Positions 16,449 to 23,750 of a DNA stretch of 33,938 nt are shown in pieces. The notes beneath the pieces are model-generated. The model saw only the letters and a program-made list of their open reading frames with translations, did not search any database and was not told where the DNA came from. The number at the start of each line of letters is the position of its first letter. The first letter of the stretch is position 1. The DNA comes from Myxococcaceae bacterium (lineage in GTDB: Bacteria; Myxococcota; Myxococcia; Myxococcales; UBA5297), in the NCBI GenBank assembly GCA_017500825.1, contig JAFVYB010000104.1:1-33938 (forward strand). Reading direction: 5' to 3'. A program made the translations under genes and the position numbers.

Positions 16449-17363
16449 TCACTCTTCGGCCATCAGCTGCCTGTAGCGACGGCACTCCTCCAAGAGCGCC
16501 CGATCCTGCACCTGGCGGCAGCCCTTGCTCAGCCCGGCGCCGCGATCGCCATCCGCCTCCGGGATGGGTGTCGCGCATTTCTCAAAAGCCGCCCGCGCGC
16601 CGGCCTTTTCTCCCGTTTTGAGCAACGCCACGCCGAGTCGAAACTGCGCGTCGGGCGAATCCGGGCAGTGCTTAGCGTAGAGGGCGAAATTCTCCGCCGC
16701 CTTGGCCGCGTCCCCCTGTTCCGCGTGGATGATCCCGAGGTTGCGATAGCCAAGACAAAACCGGGGGTTGGCGATGATCGCCGTGCGGATGTGATCGATG
16801 CCCTTTTCGATGTTGCCGCGCTTGTAGTGGCACCAGCCCAGGTTGTTCTCGGCAATGAACGGCGTCTTGTAGAGGATGTCCTCCAGCGCCTTCTCGTAGA
16901 GGGCGATCGCCTCGTCGTAGCGCCCCAGGTCCAGATAGACGTTGGCCAGGTTGCAGTTCACCTCGGGCGACTTCGGCTTGAGCTCCAGCGACTTGCGGTA
17001 GTGGGCGATGGCCTTGAGCGGGTCGGCGAACGAGATGTGGTAGGTCAGCCCGAGCGCCGCGTGCGCCACGTCCAGTTCAGGATCGGTTCGCACCGCCTGC
17101 TGGAAGTGCTCAAGCGCCGTGCGCGCGTCGCAGACCCGCAGCGCCTCGACGCCCAGGTCGTATTGGATGGCCGCCTGATCGCGCTCCTTGGCCGAAATCG
17201 CCCGCGTGCCAGCGCACCCCACCAGCAAAAGCGCGCCAAGCGCCGCCGGAAGGAATCGTCGACCCAGGCCGCGAAGGCGCCTCAGGTGTCCGCGTTCAGA
17301 TGTCTCGCGAGAGGCGGCGGGGAGCGTGGCGCGTTGAGGGAAAAAGGTTGGCGAAGCGGTCAT
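16449..17363 (-). CDS. TPR lipoprotein, PilF/PilW/Tgl-like
   Basis: A 304-aa protein. ATG 17363 is backed by AAGGAA upstream but leaves an unusually long 35-residue basic leader before the signal peptide; the lipobox LVGC gives Cys50. From about residue 64 there are six or so TPRs (AHAALGLTYHISFADPLKAI; VNCNLANVYLDLGRYDEAIA; AENNLGWCHYKRGNIEKGI; GYRNLGIIHAEQGDAAKAA). Outer-membrane TPR lipoproteins of this type (PilF/PilW, Tgl of Myxococcus) help assemble the PilQ secretin of type IV pili. The rodZ-like gene follows by 55 bases, matching pilF-rodZ synteny. No pil genes are in the window, so the pilus role is inferred. Confidence 0.75.
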   Translation of the reverse strand: MTASPTFFPQRATLPAASRETSERGHLRRLRGLGRRFLPAALGALLLVGCAGTRAISAKERDQAAIQYDLGVEALRVCDARTALEHFQQAVRTDPELDVAHAALGLTYHISFADPLKAIAHYRKSLELKPKSPEVNCNLANVYLDLGRYDEAIALYEKALEDILYKTPFIAENNLGWCHYKRGNIEKGIDHIRTAIIANPRFCLGYRNLGIIHAEQGDAAKAAENFALYAKHCPDSPDAQFRLGVALLKTGEKAGARAAFEKCATPIPEADGDRGAGLSKGCRQVQDRALLEECRRYRQLMAEE

Positions 17364-17406
17364 GTCATTCCTTGAACAGCGCGAGATGCAGCGGCGCGAC
17401 GGACCG

Positions 17407-17871
17407 TCAAAAAGCGGCGGCGATGCGCGCCAACCGAAGCTGGCTGCTGTCCGTCGGCTCTTTTTTACCGGTTTGAGCGAGCTGACTGTGGTCCTGGAGA
17501 AAACAAGGCAGCGTCTTGAGCAGCTGTTCCTGCTCTTCGGCTGGCAGGACGCGGTAGTTCAGCGACTCCATGATGAAGCCCAGGCTCTCGACGAAGGCGA
17601 GTCCGTCCTCTTCGAGCGCGCGGTAATCGCTGGCCTGGACGGTCGAGCGCGTGGCGTCGACGTAGACGATCGGTTCGAGCGACTGGGTGAGGAAGAGGTG
17701 GATGAAGACGCCGAAGCGGTTGCCCGAACAGATCCCCACCACCGCCGCCTGCACCGGCTGATTTGGCTTGCCGGGGAGCGTCAGCGCCGGGCTGTTCACC
17801 GAGACATGGATGGCGGCGATGTGCTCCCGCTTGGCGGGCAGATGTCGAAAACGCGGATCAGCGGCGAACAT
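17407..17871 (-). CDS. Conserved-looking 154-aa protein of unknown function
   Basis: A soluble protein with no signal peptide or membrane segment. ATG 17871 has a near-perfect ribosome binding site (AAGGAGGTCGAG), so it is certainly translated. The N-terminal 70 residues look like a beta-rich domain (AAIHVSVNSPALTLPG, then AAVVGICSGNRFGVFIHLFL), followed by a helical part (LAFVESLGFIMESLNYRVLP). I do not recognise the family. It is first in the run leading to the TPR lipoprotein (43-base gap), rodZ-like, recO, kinase and U32 genes. The 213 bases upstream show no clear promoter. Confidence 0.75.
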   Translation of the reverse strand: MFAADPRFRHLPAKREHIAAIHVSVNSPALTLPGKPNQPVQAAVVGICSGNRFGVFIHLFLTQSLEPIVYVDATRSTVQASDYRALEEDGLAFVESLGFIMESLNYRVLPAEEQEQLLKTLPCFLQDHSQLAQTGKKEPTDSSQLRLARIAAAF

Positions 17872-18084
17872 CTCGACCTCCTTAGTTCTGGTTGGCTCGC
17901 GGTGGACGACTCTCGCCCAGGCACTTCAACGCGAAACGGCGGGCGCGCTCCCTGCGACCGGGCCTGAAACGCCTGAAGGGGCGAGCGTTGGCCCACCCCT
18001 CCGTGCAACCTCTTCTGCCAGTGGCTTGACTTGCCGCCGACGCGCGAAGCGGCTTGCTCACGCCTTCGAACGTCCGGCGCGCGC

Positions 18085-18783
18085 TCACTGCGCGTCCAGC
18101 TTCATCTCCTTGGTGCTGTCGAGCGTTTCCGCGGCTGTGATGCGCCACTGGATGCCCGTCCCCGCCTTGATGACCAGCGTGTCGGCGACCGGGTCGATAG
18201 CGCCTTCGCTGATCTGGATTTCGTAATAGTCGCCCGGGTTCGCCTTGACCTCGCGGATGTTCGGCTGCTTGCGCGCGACAAAGGTGACTGTGTTCTCGCC
18301 CTTGCGCAGGTGCTCGGTGACTTCCTCGACGATCTGGGCGTCGTCGTTCTTCAGACGCGCGGCGAGCGTCCCGTTGATGAAGACATCCACGTCAAACCCC
18401 GTGGCGCCGACGGTCGATTGCGAGCTGAAGAGCACATACTGGTTGCTGATCTTGGGCTTGAGGACCATCGCCTGGGGCGCGCCTGGCGCAGCCGAAGCCG
18501 CCGCCTCTGTGGTCGGGGCCGCGGGCGCCGTTGCCGGTTCGGCCGTCTTGGGCGCGGGAGCCAGACCCTCTTCCGTCTCAATCTGGAAATTGTAGCCGGG
18601 GCAGTCGAGGTGCAGGTCGCCCTTGGCGTCGAAGTTGGCCGTGCACTTTTCCAGTTTGTAATTGCTCAGGGCGCCGTCGACTTGGGTCCCATTGACAAAG
18701 ATGGACGCTGCAAAGGCCGACGATGGCACCAGGGCCAGGGCGATGGCGAGCGCGCCGGATGCGTTGCGGAACAGCTGGGACAT
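18085..18783 (-). CDS. Secreted protein of unknown function
   Basis: A 232-aa protein with an Sec signal peptide (residues 1-25, ending SAFAA) and a strong AGGAGG before ATG 18783. The mature start ASIFVNGTQVDGALSNYKLEKC is short beta structure; residues about 75-100 are an Ala/Pro/Thr linker; 105-232 hold a second beta domain with VDVFINGTLAARLKNDDA and GENTVTFVARKQPN. The two halves each carry an (F/I)FxNGT segment and may be distant repeats. The style resembles PEGA or carbohydrate-binding modules, but I cannot assign a family. It has its own promoter at 18885-18857 and probably lies in the periplasm. Confidence 0.8.
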   Translation of the reverse strand: MSQLFRNASGALAIALALVPSSAFAASIFVNGTQVDGALSNYKLEKCTANFDAKGDLHLDCPGYNFQIETEEGLAPAPKTAEPATAPAAPTTEAAASAAPGAPQAMVLKPKISNQYVLFSSQSTVGATGFDVDVFINGTLAARLKNDDAQIVEEVTEHLRKGENTVTFVARKQPNIREVKANPGDYYEIQISEGAIDPVADTLVIKAGTGIQWRITAAETLDSTKEMKLDAQ

Positions 18784-18856
18784 CGAATTCCTCCTTGGGA
18801 CAATGGCTCTCAGGGGGGGGATCGCCTGAAATTCGGCCTCTGTTGAAAAGCGGCGC

Positions 18857-18885
18857 TTCCTAGTGGCTCACCCATGCCAAGTCAA
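18857..18885 (-). promoter_or_regulatory. Promoter of the 232-aa secreted protein
   Basis: Minus strand TTGACT (18885-18880), 17-nt spacer, TAGGAA (18862-18857). The start codon is about 75 bases downstream. Confidence 0.7.
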
Positions 18886-18967
18886 GCCGCCCCAAAAGCT
18901 CGTAACCATGCGAAATTTAAGGACTTTTTCCCCTGCGCCGGCCCGCCGGACACGTCCCAAAACGCGT

Positions 18968-18997
18968 TTGACCCCATAGATCGCTTTCTGCTAGGGC
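18968..18997 (+). promoter_or_regulatory. Promoter of the structured RNA / EF-G-like gene
   Basis: TTGACC (18968-18973), an 18-nt spacer and TAGGGC (18992-18997), preceded by TG in the extended -10 position. Transcription should start near 19004. Confidence 0.55.
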
Positions 18998-19003
18998 ACG
19001 CGC

Positions 19004-19121
19004 CCGCTGGAAATGGCCCCGCCCTCTCAATAGAGGCGAGGCACCAGCGAACTTCCTGAACAATCCATCCGTTCAGGAGGCCCTCACCTCGAAAGGCCCT
19101 CGGCTTTTCGGGGCTTTTTTT
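19004..19121 (+). ncRNA. Candidate structured RNA or leader attenuator upstream of the EF-G-like gene
   Basis: No coding frame is credible here. CGCTGG (19005-19010) pairs with CCAGCG (19044-19049), enclosing a CCTCT/AGAGG hairpin (19023-19036). A perfect 8-bp hairpin TCCTGAAC/GTTCAGGA follows (19054-19078, 9-nt loop), and an intrinsic terminator ends the segment. The promoter lies just upstream. It could be a free small RNA of about 118 nt or a transcription-attenuating leader of the gene at 19230. It lacks the conserved core of 4.5S SRP RNA, and I could not match it to a known riboswitch class. Confidence 0.5.
19092..19121 (+). terminator. Intrinsic terminator ending the structured RNA
   Basis: AAAGGCCCTCG and CGGGGCTTT pair with small bulges around a short loop, followed by seven T residues. 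It lies 109 bases before the EF-G-like start, a place where a terminator makes sense only for a separate RNA or an attenuator. Confidence 0.65.
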
Positions 19122-19229
19122 AGGTTTGAGCTCGTCCGCACCTCTGCCGAGCCGACCCTCATCCCTTCCACCCACGCGACGCGATGTCCCCTCTGAATCT
19201 CCCCGGTTCAGGGGCCGCTTGAGGCTTTC

Positions 19230-21323
19230 ATGAACGTTCTCGATCCACGCAAAATCCGCAACGTTGGGCTGTTTGGACACCAAAGCACGGGCAAGACCTC
19301 GTTCGCCGAGGCGCTGCTCTACACGGCCAAGGCGCTCCCCAAGCTGGGCAGCATCGCCGACGGCTCAAGCCAGCTCGACACCGAGCCGGAAGAGATCAAG
19401 CGGAAGGGATCCATCGGGCTCCACCTCGGCTCGTGCGAGTGGAACGGATGCAAGGTCAACGTCCTCGACACGCCGGGCGATCCCAACTTCGCGATGGACA
19501 TGCGCGCCGGCCTGACAGCCATCGACTTGGCCGCGATGTTCGTCAGCGCCGCTGACGGCGTTCAGGTGCAAACGGACCGCATCTGGAGCCTCGCCGACGA
19601 GCAGCACCTGCCGCGCCTGGTCATCCTCAACAAGCTCGACCGCGAGCGCGCCGACTTCGAAAGCGCCCTGGCCGACATCAGGGAATCGCTCTCCGCCAAG
19701 GTGACGCCCGTCCAGCTGCCCCTCGGCAAGGAGTCGGGATTCTGCGGCGTCATCGACCTCGTCTCGATGAAGGCGCGCCGCGCCAAGGACAAAACCGGCG
19801 CCACCGTCGAAGAAGCCATCCCGGCCGACCTCATGGACGAGGCCAAGATGAACCACGAGCTCCTCGTCGACGCCGTGGCCGCGACCGACGACGAGCTCAC
19901 CGAAAAATACCTCGAAGACGGCGATCTCTCCGAAGACGACCTGCGCCAGGGCCTCGCCAAGGCCATCGCCGCCGCCGAGATCTTTCCGCTGCTGTGCGCC
20001 TCGGGCCTGCAGAACATCGGCGTCAGTGACGCGCTCAGCTTCATCGTCGCCAGCGGTCCGACTCCCCTCGATCATCCGGCCAAGAAAGCCACTGATCCGC
20101 GCACGGGCGACGCCATCGAACGCGCCTGCGATCCTGCCGCGCCGCTCTCGGCTCAGGTCTTCAAGACGGTCGTCGATCAGTTTGTCGGCAAGCTCTCGCT
20201 GATGCGCGTCTGGTCGGGAACGCTTCCGGGCGATGGCCAGCTGCTCAACACCAGCAAGGGCTCGAACGAGCGCTACACCCAGCTCGTCACGCTCCAGGGC
20301 AAGAAGACCGAGGTCATGCCTCAGGCCGTGGCCGGCGACATCGCCGTCATCGCCAAGCTCAAGGACACCTCCACCGGCGACACGCTCTGCGAGACAAAAT
20401 CCCCCGCGCTCCTGGCCGACCTGCCCAAGATCAAGCCGGTCATCACCTACGCGCTCAAGCCCAAGACAAAGCAGGACGAGGACCGCATCGCCAACGCGCT
20501 CGGCCGACTCGCCGACGAGGATCCGACACTGGAGATCGGTCGCGACGTGGAAGCCGGCGAGACCCTGATCTCGGGCGTTGGCCAGACCCACATCGAGGTC
20601 ACCGTCGAGCGCCTGCGCCGCAAATACTCGGTCGACGTCGACCTCCTGCCCCCCAAGATCCCCTATCGCGAGACGATCAAGGGCAGCGTCAAGAACGTCG
20701 AGGGCAAGCACAAGAAGCAGTCGGGCGGTCGCGGCCAGTTCGGCGTCTGCATCATCAACCTCGAACCCAACCGGGGCCTCGGCTACGAGTTCGTCGACAA
20801 GATCGTGGGCGGCGCCATCCCGCGCAACTTCATCCCCTCGGTCGACAAGGGCATCCGCGGCGCCATGGTCAAAGGCGTCTACGCCGGCTTCCCCGTGGTC
20901 GACGTCAAGGTCGAGCTCATCGACGGCAAGTTCCACGACGTGGACTCCAGCGACTTCAGCTTCCAGATGGCCGGCTCCAAGGGCTTCAAAAAGGCCTTCC
21001 TGGCGGCCAAGCCGATCCTCCTCGAACCGGTGATGAACCTCGAAGTCACCATCCCCGAAGAGTGCACCGGCGACGTGATCGGCGACATCAACCAGCGCCG
21101 TGGCCGCGTCCTGGGCGTCGACGCCAAGGGCAAAAACCAGGTCATCAAAGCCCAGGCGCCGATGAGCGAGCTGCTCACCTACGCGCCGGATCTGCGCTCG
21201 ATCACCAGCGGTCGCAGCAGCTTCGCGATGGAATACTCGCACTACGACGAGGTGCCCTCGCAGCTGGCCGAGAAGATCGTCGCCGCCCGCGGCAAGAACC
21301 GCGACGAGGAAGACGAAGACTGA
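19230..21323 (+). CDS. EF-G-like translational GTPase (FusA2-type paralogue)
   Basis: A 697-aa protein with all five EF-G domains: GTPase domain (G1 GHQSTGKT 16-23, G3 DTPGD 80-84, G4 NKLD near 131), domain II, then III-V (IEVTVERLRRKYSVDVDL; QSGGRGQFG; RGRVLGVD; TSGRSSFAMEYSHYDEVP). Canonical EF-G has GHVDAGKT-like G1, RGITI in switch I and DTPGH; here switch I reads KGSIG and the catalytic His is Asp84. Loss of that His is typical of the EF-G-like/FusA2 subfamily, where Tyr is common; Asp is unusual. It may bind ribosomes and GTP yet hydrolyse slowly or not support translocation (inference). The cell must have another fusA. Expression may be attenuated by the leader upstream. A weak GAGG precedes ATG 19230. 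Confidence 0.92.
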   Translation: MNVLDPRKIRNVGLFGHQSTGKTSFAEALLYTAKALPKLGSIADGSSQLDTEPEEIKRKGSIGLHLGSCEWNGCKVNVLDTPGDPNFAMDMRAGLTAIDLAAMFVSAADGVQVQTDRIWSLADEQHLPRLVILNKLDRERADFESALADIRESLSAKVTPVQLPLGKESGFCGVIDLVSMKARRAKDKTGATVEEAIPADLMDEAKMNHELLVDAVAATDDELTEKYLEDGDLSEDDLRQGLAKAIAAAEIFPLLCASGLQNIGVSDALSFIVASGPTPLDHPAKKATDPRTGDAIERACDPAAPLSAQVFKTVVDQFVGKLSLMRVWSGTLPGDGQLLNTSKGSNERYTQLVTLQGKKTEVMPQAVAGDIAVIAKLKDTSTGDTLCETKSPALLADLPKIKPVITYALKPKTKQDEDRIANALGRLADEDPTLEIGRDVEAGETLISGVGQTHIEVTVERLRRKYSVDVDLLPPKIPYRETIKGSVKNVEGKHKKQSGGRGQFGVCIINLEPNRGLGYEFVDKIVGGAIPRNFIPSVDKGIRGAMVKGVYAGFPVVDVKVELIDGKFHDVDSSDFSFQMAGSKGFKKAFLAAKPILLEPVMNLEVTIPEECTGDVIGDINQRRGRVLGVDAKGKNQVIKAQAPMSELLTYAPDLRSITSGRSSFAMEYSHYDEVPSQLAEKIVAARGKNRDEEDED

Positions 21324-21350
21324 GCCGCGCCTCGACGCAGGCAGCCTTCA

Positions 21351-21382
21351 GAGGATCGGGTGTTTGGCCCGGTCCTCTTTTT
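21351..21382 (+). terminator. Terminator after the EF-G-like gene
   Basis: GAGGATCGGG (21351-21360) pairs with CCCGGTCCTC (21368-21377), 10 bp with one wobble, followed by five T residues. It separates the EF-G-like gene from the rhodanese gene, which must rely on readthrough or an unseen promoter. Confidence 0.8.
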
Positions 21383-21396
21383 CTAGGAGAAGCCAA

Positions 21397-21762
21397 ATGA
21401 CAAAACGCCTTTTACTGATGCTCTGCGGCATAACGCTGCTGGCCTTTGTTGGATGCGCCTCGACGAATCAAAATAAACCGACCGCTATCAAAGAAAACGC
21501 CATTCTCATCGATGTTCGAAATCCCGATGAATTCAAAAATGGCCATCTCGAAGGCGCCATCAATGTCCCGCAGGCCGATATCGAAACAATTATCAGCAGC
21601 ATTGTCCCAGACAAAACCGCGCCCGTTTATGTCTATTGCCGGGGAGGCAGGGAAGCGACCATGGCGGCGGAAAAACTAAAAAGCCTGGGCTATTCCAACA
21701 TACATAACCTGGGCGCCATGAAAAACGCTCAGGAGCAACTTGGACGACCGATCAGACAATAG
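21397..21762 (+). CDS. Rhodanese-domain lipoprotein
   Basis: A 121-aa protein. ATG 21397 has AGGAGA upstream and gives a compact signal peptide with lipobox FVGC (Cys20); an in-frame ATG 11 codons earlier overlaps the terminator. The mature part is a single rhodanese domain: ILIDVRNPDEFKNGHLEGAINVP, and active-site loop YCRGGREA with Cys81. It resembles PspE-type periplasmic sulfurtransferases, but here the domain is tethered to a membrane by lipid. It would accept and transfer sulfane sulfur outside the cytoplasm. Base composition is more AT-rich than the genes upstream. Confidence 0.88.
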   Translation: MTKRLLLMLCGITLLAFVGCASTNQNKPTAIKENAILIDVRNPDEFKNGHLEGAINVPQADIETIISSIVPDKTAPVYVYCRGGREATMAAEKLKSLGYSNIHNLGAMKNAQEQLGRPIRQ

Positions 21763-21779
21763 CGAATAAAATAAAAACA

Positions 21780-21815
21780 AAAAAAGGCGGCGGGTCAGTC
21801 CTGTCGCCTTTTTTA
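21780..21815 (+). terminator. Terminator of the rhodanese gene
   Basis: A 14-bp stem (21781-21794 with 21800-21813, two G-T wobbles) with loop TCAG-T, A-rich on the left and T-rich on the right, so it can stop transcripts from both sides. Confidence 0.85.
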
Positions 21816-21969
21816 TTAAAAAAAAACAAATCAAAAACAACACCGACCAATTCCTCCACAAAAATCTCCAATCACAAACAATTTATTTGTTGTCAGCATC
21901 AACCATCGCTGACGCCCCCACCCGGCCTAACGTCAGACAGGTCCAATACTTCATGAATGTGCCCCATCC

Positions 21970-22040
21970 CGCGCCTGCTCTCCACACCACCTCCGGCGCC
22001 ACTCTACCTCGCCCCTGTGACATCCATCGCCAGACCTCCC
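21970..22040 (-). repeat. Dispersed repeat copy B
   Basis: Its reverse complement matches 248-318 at about 55 of 71 positions. A minus-strand frame through it runs on to a stop at 21883 and also contains WMSQ, RVAP and VW, as copy A does. A CTGACG/CGTCAG hairpin lies beside it near 21909-21937. The gap 21816-22116 holds this repeat and no credible gene. Confidence 0.55.
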
Positions 22041-22116
22041 AGGTGCGTTTGGCCCCATCTGCCCGTCCCCCATCATTTGGCCGCCCAGCGCCAAGGACCA
22101 GCCCAAGCACAACGCC

Positions 22117-23019
22117 ATGATCATCTCGGCCAGCTACCGCACCGACATCCCGGCCTTTTACGGCGACTGGCTGATGAACCGCCTGCGCGCCGGCTTCTGC
22201 CGCGTCCAAAACCCCTATGGCGGCCAAATCTCTCGCGTCGGCCTCGGCCCCGGCGACATCGACGGCCTGGTGCTCTGGACAAAAAACATCGGCCCCTTCC
22301 TCCGCCACCTGCCCGCCCTTGCCGCGCGCGGCCTTCCCTTCGTCGTCCAGCACTCGATCACCGGCTACCCGCGCGAGCTGGAACGCGCCACGCCCCCCAT
22401 CGACCGCGTCCTCGACAGCGCCGCCCACCTGGTCAACGCCCACGGTCCGCGCGCCCTCGTCTGGCGCTACGACCCCATCCTCCTCTCCTCGCTGACGCCC
22501 GCCAGCTTCCACCTCGACAACTTCGGACGCCTCTGTGAATCGCTGCGCGGCCTGTGCGACGAGGTCACCGTCTCGTTTTTGCAGGTCTACGCCAAATCGC
22601 GGCGGCACCTCGACGAAGCGGCGGCGCGGCACGGCTTTGACTGGCGCGATCCACCTCTGAACGACAAGCGCGCCCTCCTCGCGTCACTCGCGCCCATCGC
22701 CCAGGCAAACGGCATGAAGTTGAGCGTATGCGCGCAGTCCGAACTCCTTGTTCCCGGCGCCATCGCGGCCCGCTGCGTCGACGCCAGACGCCTGTCCGAC
22801 ATCGCCGGACATCCCCTCCAGGCCAAAGCGCGCGGCAACAGGGCTGGGTGCGGATGCGCCGAATCGCGCGACATTGGCGCCTACGACACCTGTCCCCATG
22901 GCTGCGCCTATTGTTACGCCGTGCAAAATCCAGACACGGCCCGACGGCGATTCCAGTCACACAATCCCGAAAGTGAATTTTTATTTACGCCAAAAACAAT
23001 TCTTCGTTTCAATAAATAA
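22117..23019 (+). CDS. DUF1848 family protein with C-terminal CX3CX2C cluster
   Basis: A 300-aa protein of the DUF1848 family, recognised by the start IISASYRTDIPAFYGDW, the LVLWTKNIGPFL and WRYDPI segments, and the C-terminal GCGCAESRDIGAYDTCPHGC-AYCYA. The last motif contains C-x3-C-x2-C, the spacing of the radical-SAM iron-sulfur site, but near the C terminus rather than the N terminus; two or three more cysteines precede it. The body probably forms a TIM-barrel-like fold. The function of the family is not established to my knowledge. There is no ribosome binding site before ATG 22117, and no promoter was recognised. The 3' end is AT-rich and leads straight into the repeat region. Confidence 0.85.
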   Translation: MIISASYRTDIPAFYGDWLMNRLRAGFCRVQNPYGGQISRVGLGPGDIDGLVLWTKNIGPFLRHLPALAARGLPFVVQHSITGYPRELERATPPIDRVLDSAAHLVNAHGPRALVWRYDPILLSSLTPASFHLDNFGRLCESLRGLCDEVTVSFLQVYAKSRRHLDEAAARHGFDWRDPPLNDKRALLASLAPIAQANGMKLSVCAQSELLVPGAIAARCVDARRLSDIAGHPLQAKARGNRAGCGCAESRDIGAYDTCPHGCAYCYAVQNPDTARRRFQSHNPESEFLFTPKTILRFNK

Positions 23020-23084
23020 ATCCCTATTATCTCAAACCACTTGAATGGATTTCACTTTATCAACAGCGATTTCGCAAAAGACTC

Positions 23085-23305
23085 TTTCATCGTCCCGAAT
23101 TGACATTGGCGTGTCAGCACCTTGATTTGCATCAGCACGTCAAAGTCCTGAATCGCCATCGAAACGTCAAAGTCCCGATTTGACATTGGCACGGCAAAGT
23201 CCCGATTTGACATCGGCATGTCAAAGTCTTGAATTGACATCGGCATGTCAAAGTCTTGAATTGACATCGGCATGTCAAACTCTTGAATTGACATTGGCGT
23301 GTCGG
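23085..23305. repeat. 27-bp palindromic tandem array, about seven units
   Basis: Units start at 23102, 23128, 23155, 23182, 23209, 23236, 23263 and 23290 (last one partial), with a degenerate fragment before the first. The units at 23209 and 23236 are identical and the next differs by one base; outer units are more diverged. Each good unit holds GACATCGGCATGTC, a 5-bp inverted repeat around CGGC; diverged units at 23102 and 23290 (GACATTGGCGTGTC) keep the pairing through a wobble. Because 27 is divisible by three, a minus-strand frame (23294-23052) encodes a nine-residue repeat MSIQDFDMP, but it lacks a ribosome binding site and the reading frame slips by one base in the last unit. No unique spacers exist, so it is not a CRISPR. 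Confidence 0.85.
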
Positions 23306-23345
23306 CGCCCGCTCTGCCCCGAACGAGCGACTTTAATTCGTTATT

Positions 23346-23402
23346 GTGCGAGCGGGAAAAACCCAGTTTTTTTCCCTCTCGCGCTCTCCCTTTTCCTTAA
23401 CG
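23346..23402 (+). repeat. Hairpin repeat element, copy R1 (diverged)
   Basis: GCGAG-C-GGGAAAAA pairs with TTTTTCCC-T-CTCGC (one internal mismatch), followed by a CTCCCTTTTCCTTA tail. The tail and hairpin correspond to the plus strand of 33876-33938 (copy R3): same layout, but different bases in the stem that still pair. Confidence 0.6.
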
Positions 23403-23427
23403 CAAACCGTCGGTCCTCGCTCCCACC

Positions 23428-23553
23428 TTTGGTGGGGCCGGCTGCGGGCCGCCGGACAAATGCCCGCCCTAAGCGCCTCAATGGCCTGATTTATTTGCTC
23501 GATTTAATTTTTAATGCCTCGATGGGCCAGATTCGGCGCTTGGGCGGCAGAAA
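23428..23553. repeat. Stem-loop region between R1 and R2
   Basis: CCCACC-TTT-GGTGGG forms a perfect 6-bp hairpin at about 23428-23442. GCCCGCCCTAAGCGCC near 23463 is an imperfect inverted match of GGCGCTTGGGCGGC near 23535, about 60 bases apart. With R1 and R2 in opposite orientation on either side, the whole of 23346-23750 is one large imperfect inverted structure. No transposase is seen; a MITE-like element is possible. Confidence 0.45.
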
Positions 23554-23601
23554 GGCGCGACAAAAACGCCAAAAATGAAATCGAGCATACCGCTCGTCTG
23601 A

Positions 23602-23750
23602 GGGGCGGGGAAGGAAAAAGGGGAGCCGCGAGGGGGAAACAACCATTGGTTTTTCCCCCTCGTGAAATGAGGGCAGATGAGTGCGGCCGAATGCACTCAC
23701 GATTCGCGCTTCCCGAGCGGCATCTTGGAATGAGTATTTTAAAGATGATT
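23602..23750 (+). repeat. Hairpin repeat element, copy R2
   Basis: About 145 bases that align almost end to end with the reverse complement of the window's right edge (copy R3). In order it contains GGGGCGGGG-AAGGAAAAAG, a long hairpin (GAGGGGGAAA ... TTTCCCCCTC, loop near CCATTGG), a GAGTGC/GCACTC hairpin, a CGCT/AGCG hairpin and a TCTTGGAATGA tail. It is convergent with the dnaE-epmA run, just beyond the epmA stop. 23751-23825 is AT-rich with no gene. Confidence 0.8.

Noticed and set aside
19004..19121. 4.5S SRP RNA, 6S RNA or a known riboswitch
   Set aside because: The conserved SRP GGAAGG loop motif is missing, the length and pairing do not fit 6S RNA, and I cannot match a known riboswitch core.
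19365..21242. 625-codon minus-strand frame opposite the EF-G-like gene
   Set aside because: It is the antisense of a clearly recognisable GTPase and consists of Val/Asp/Leu-rich low-complexity sequence typical of high-GC shadow frames.
23085..23305. CRISPR array
   Set aside because: Units are directly abutting with no unique spacers, and no cas genes are present.
23180..23578. 132-aa plus-strand protein across the tandem array and stem-loops
   Set aside because: The frame is made of tandem repeats and hairpin sequence, with no ribosome binding site or recognisable domain. I list the DNA repeats instead.
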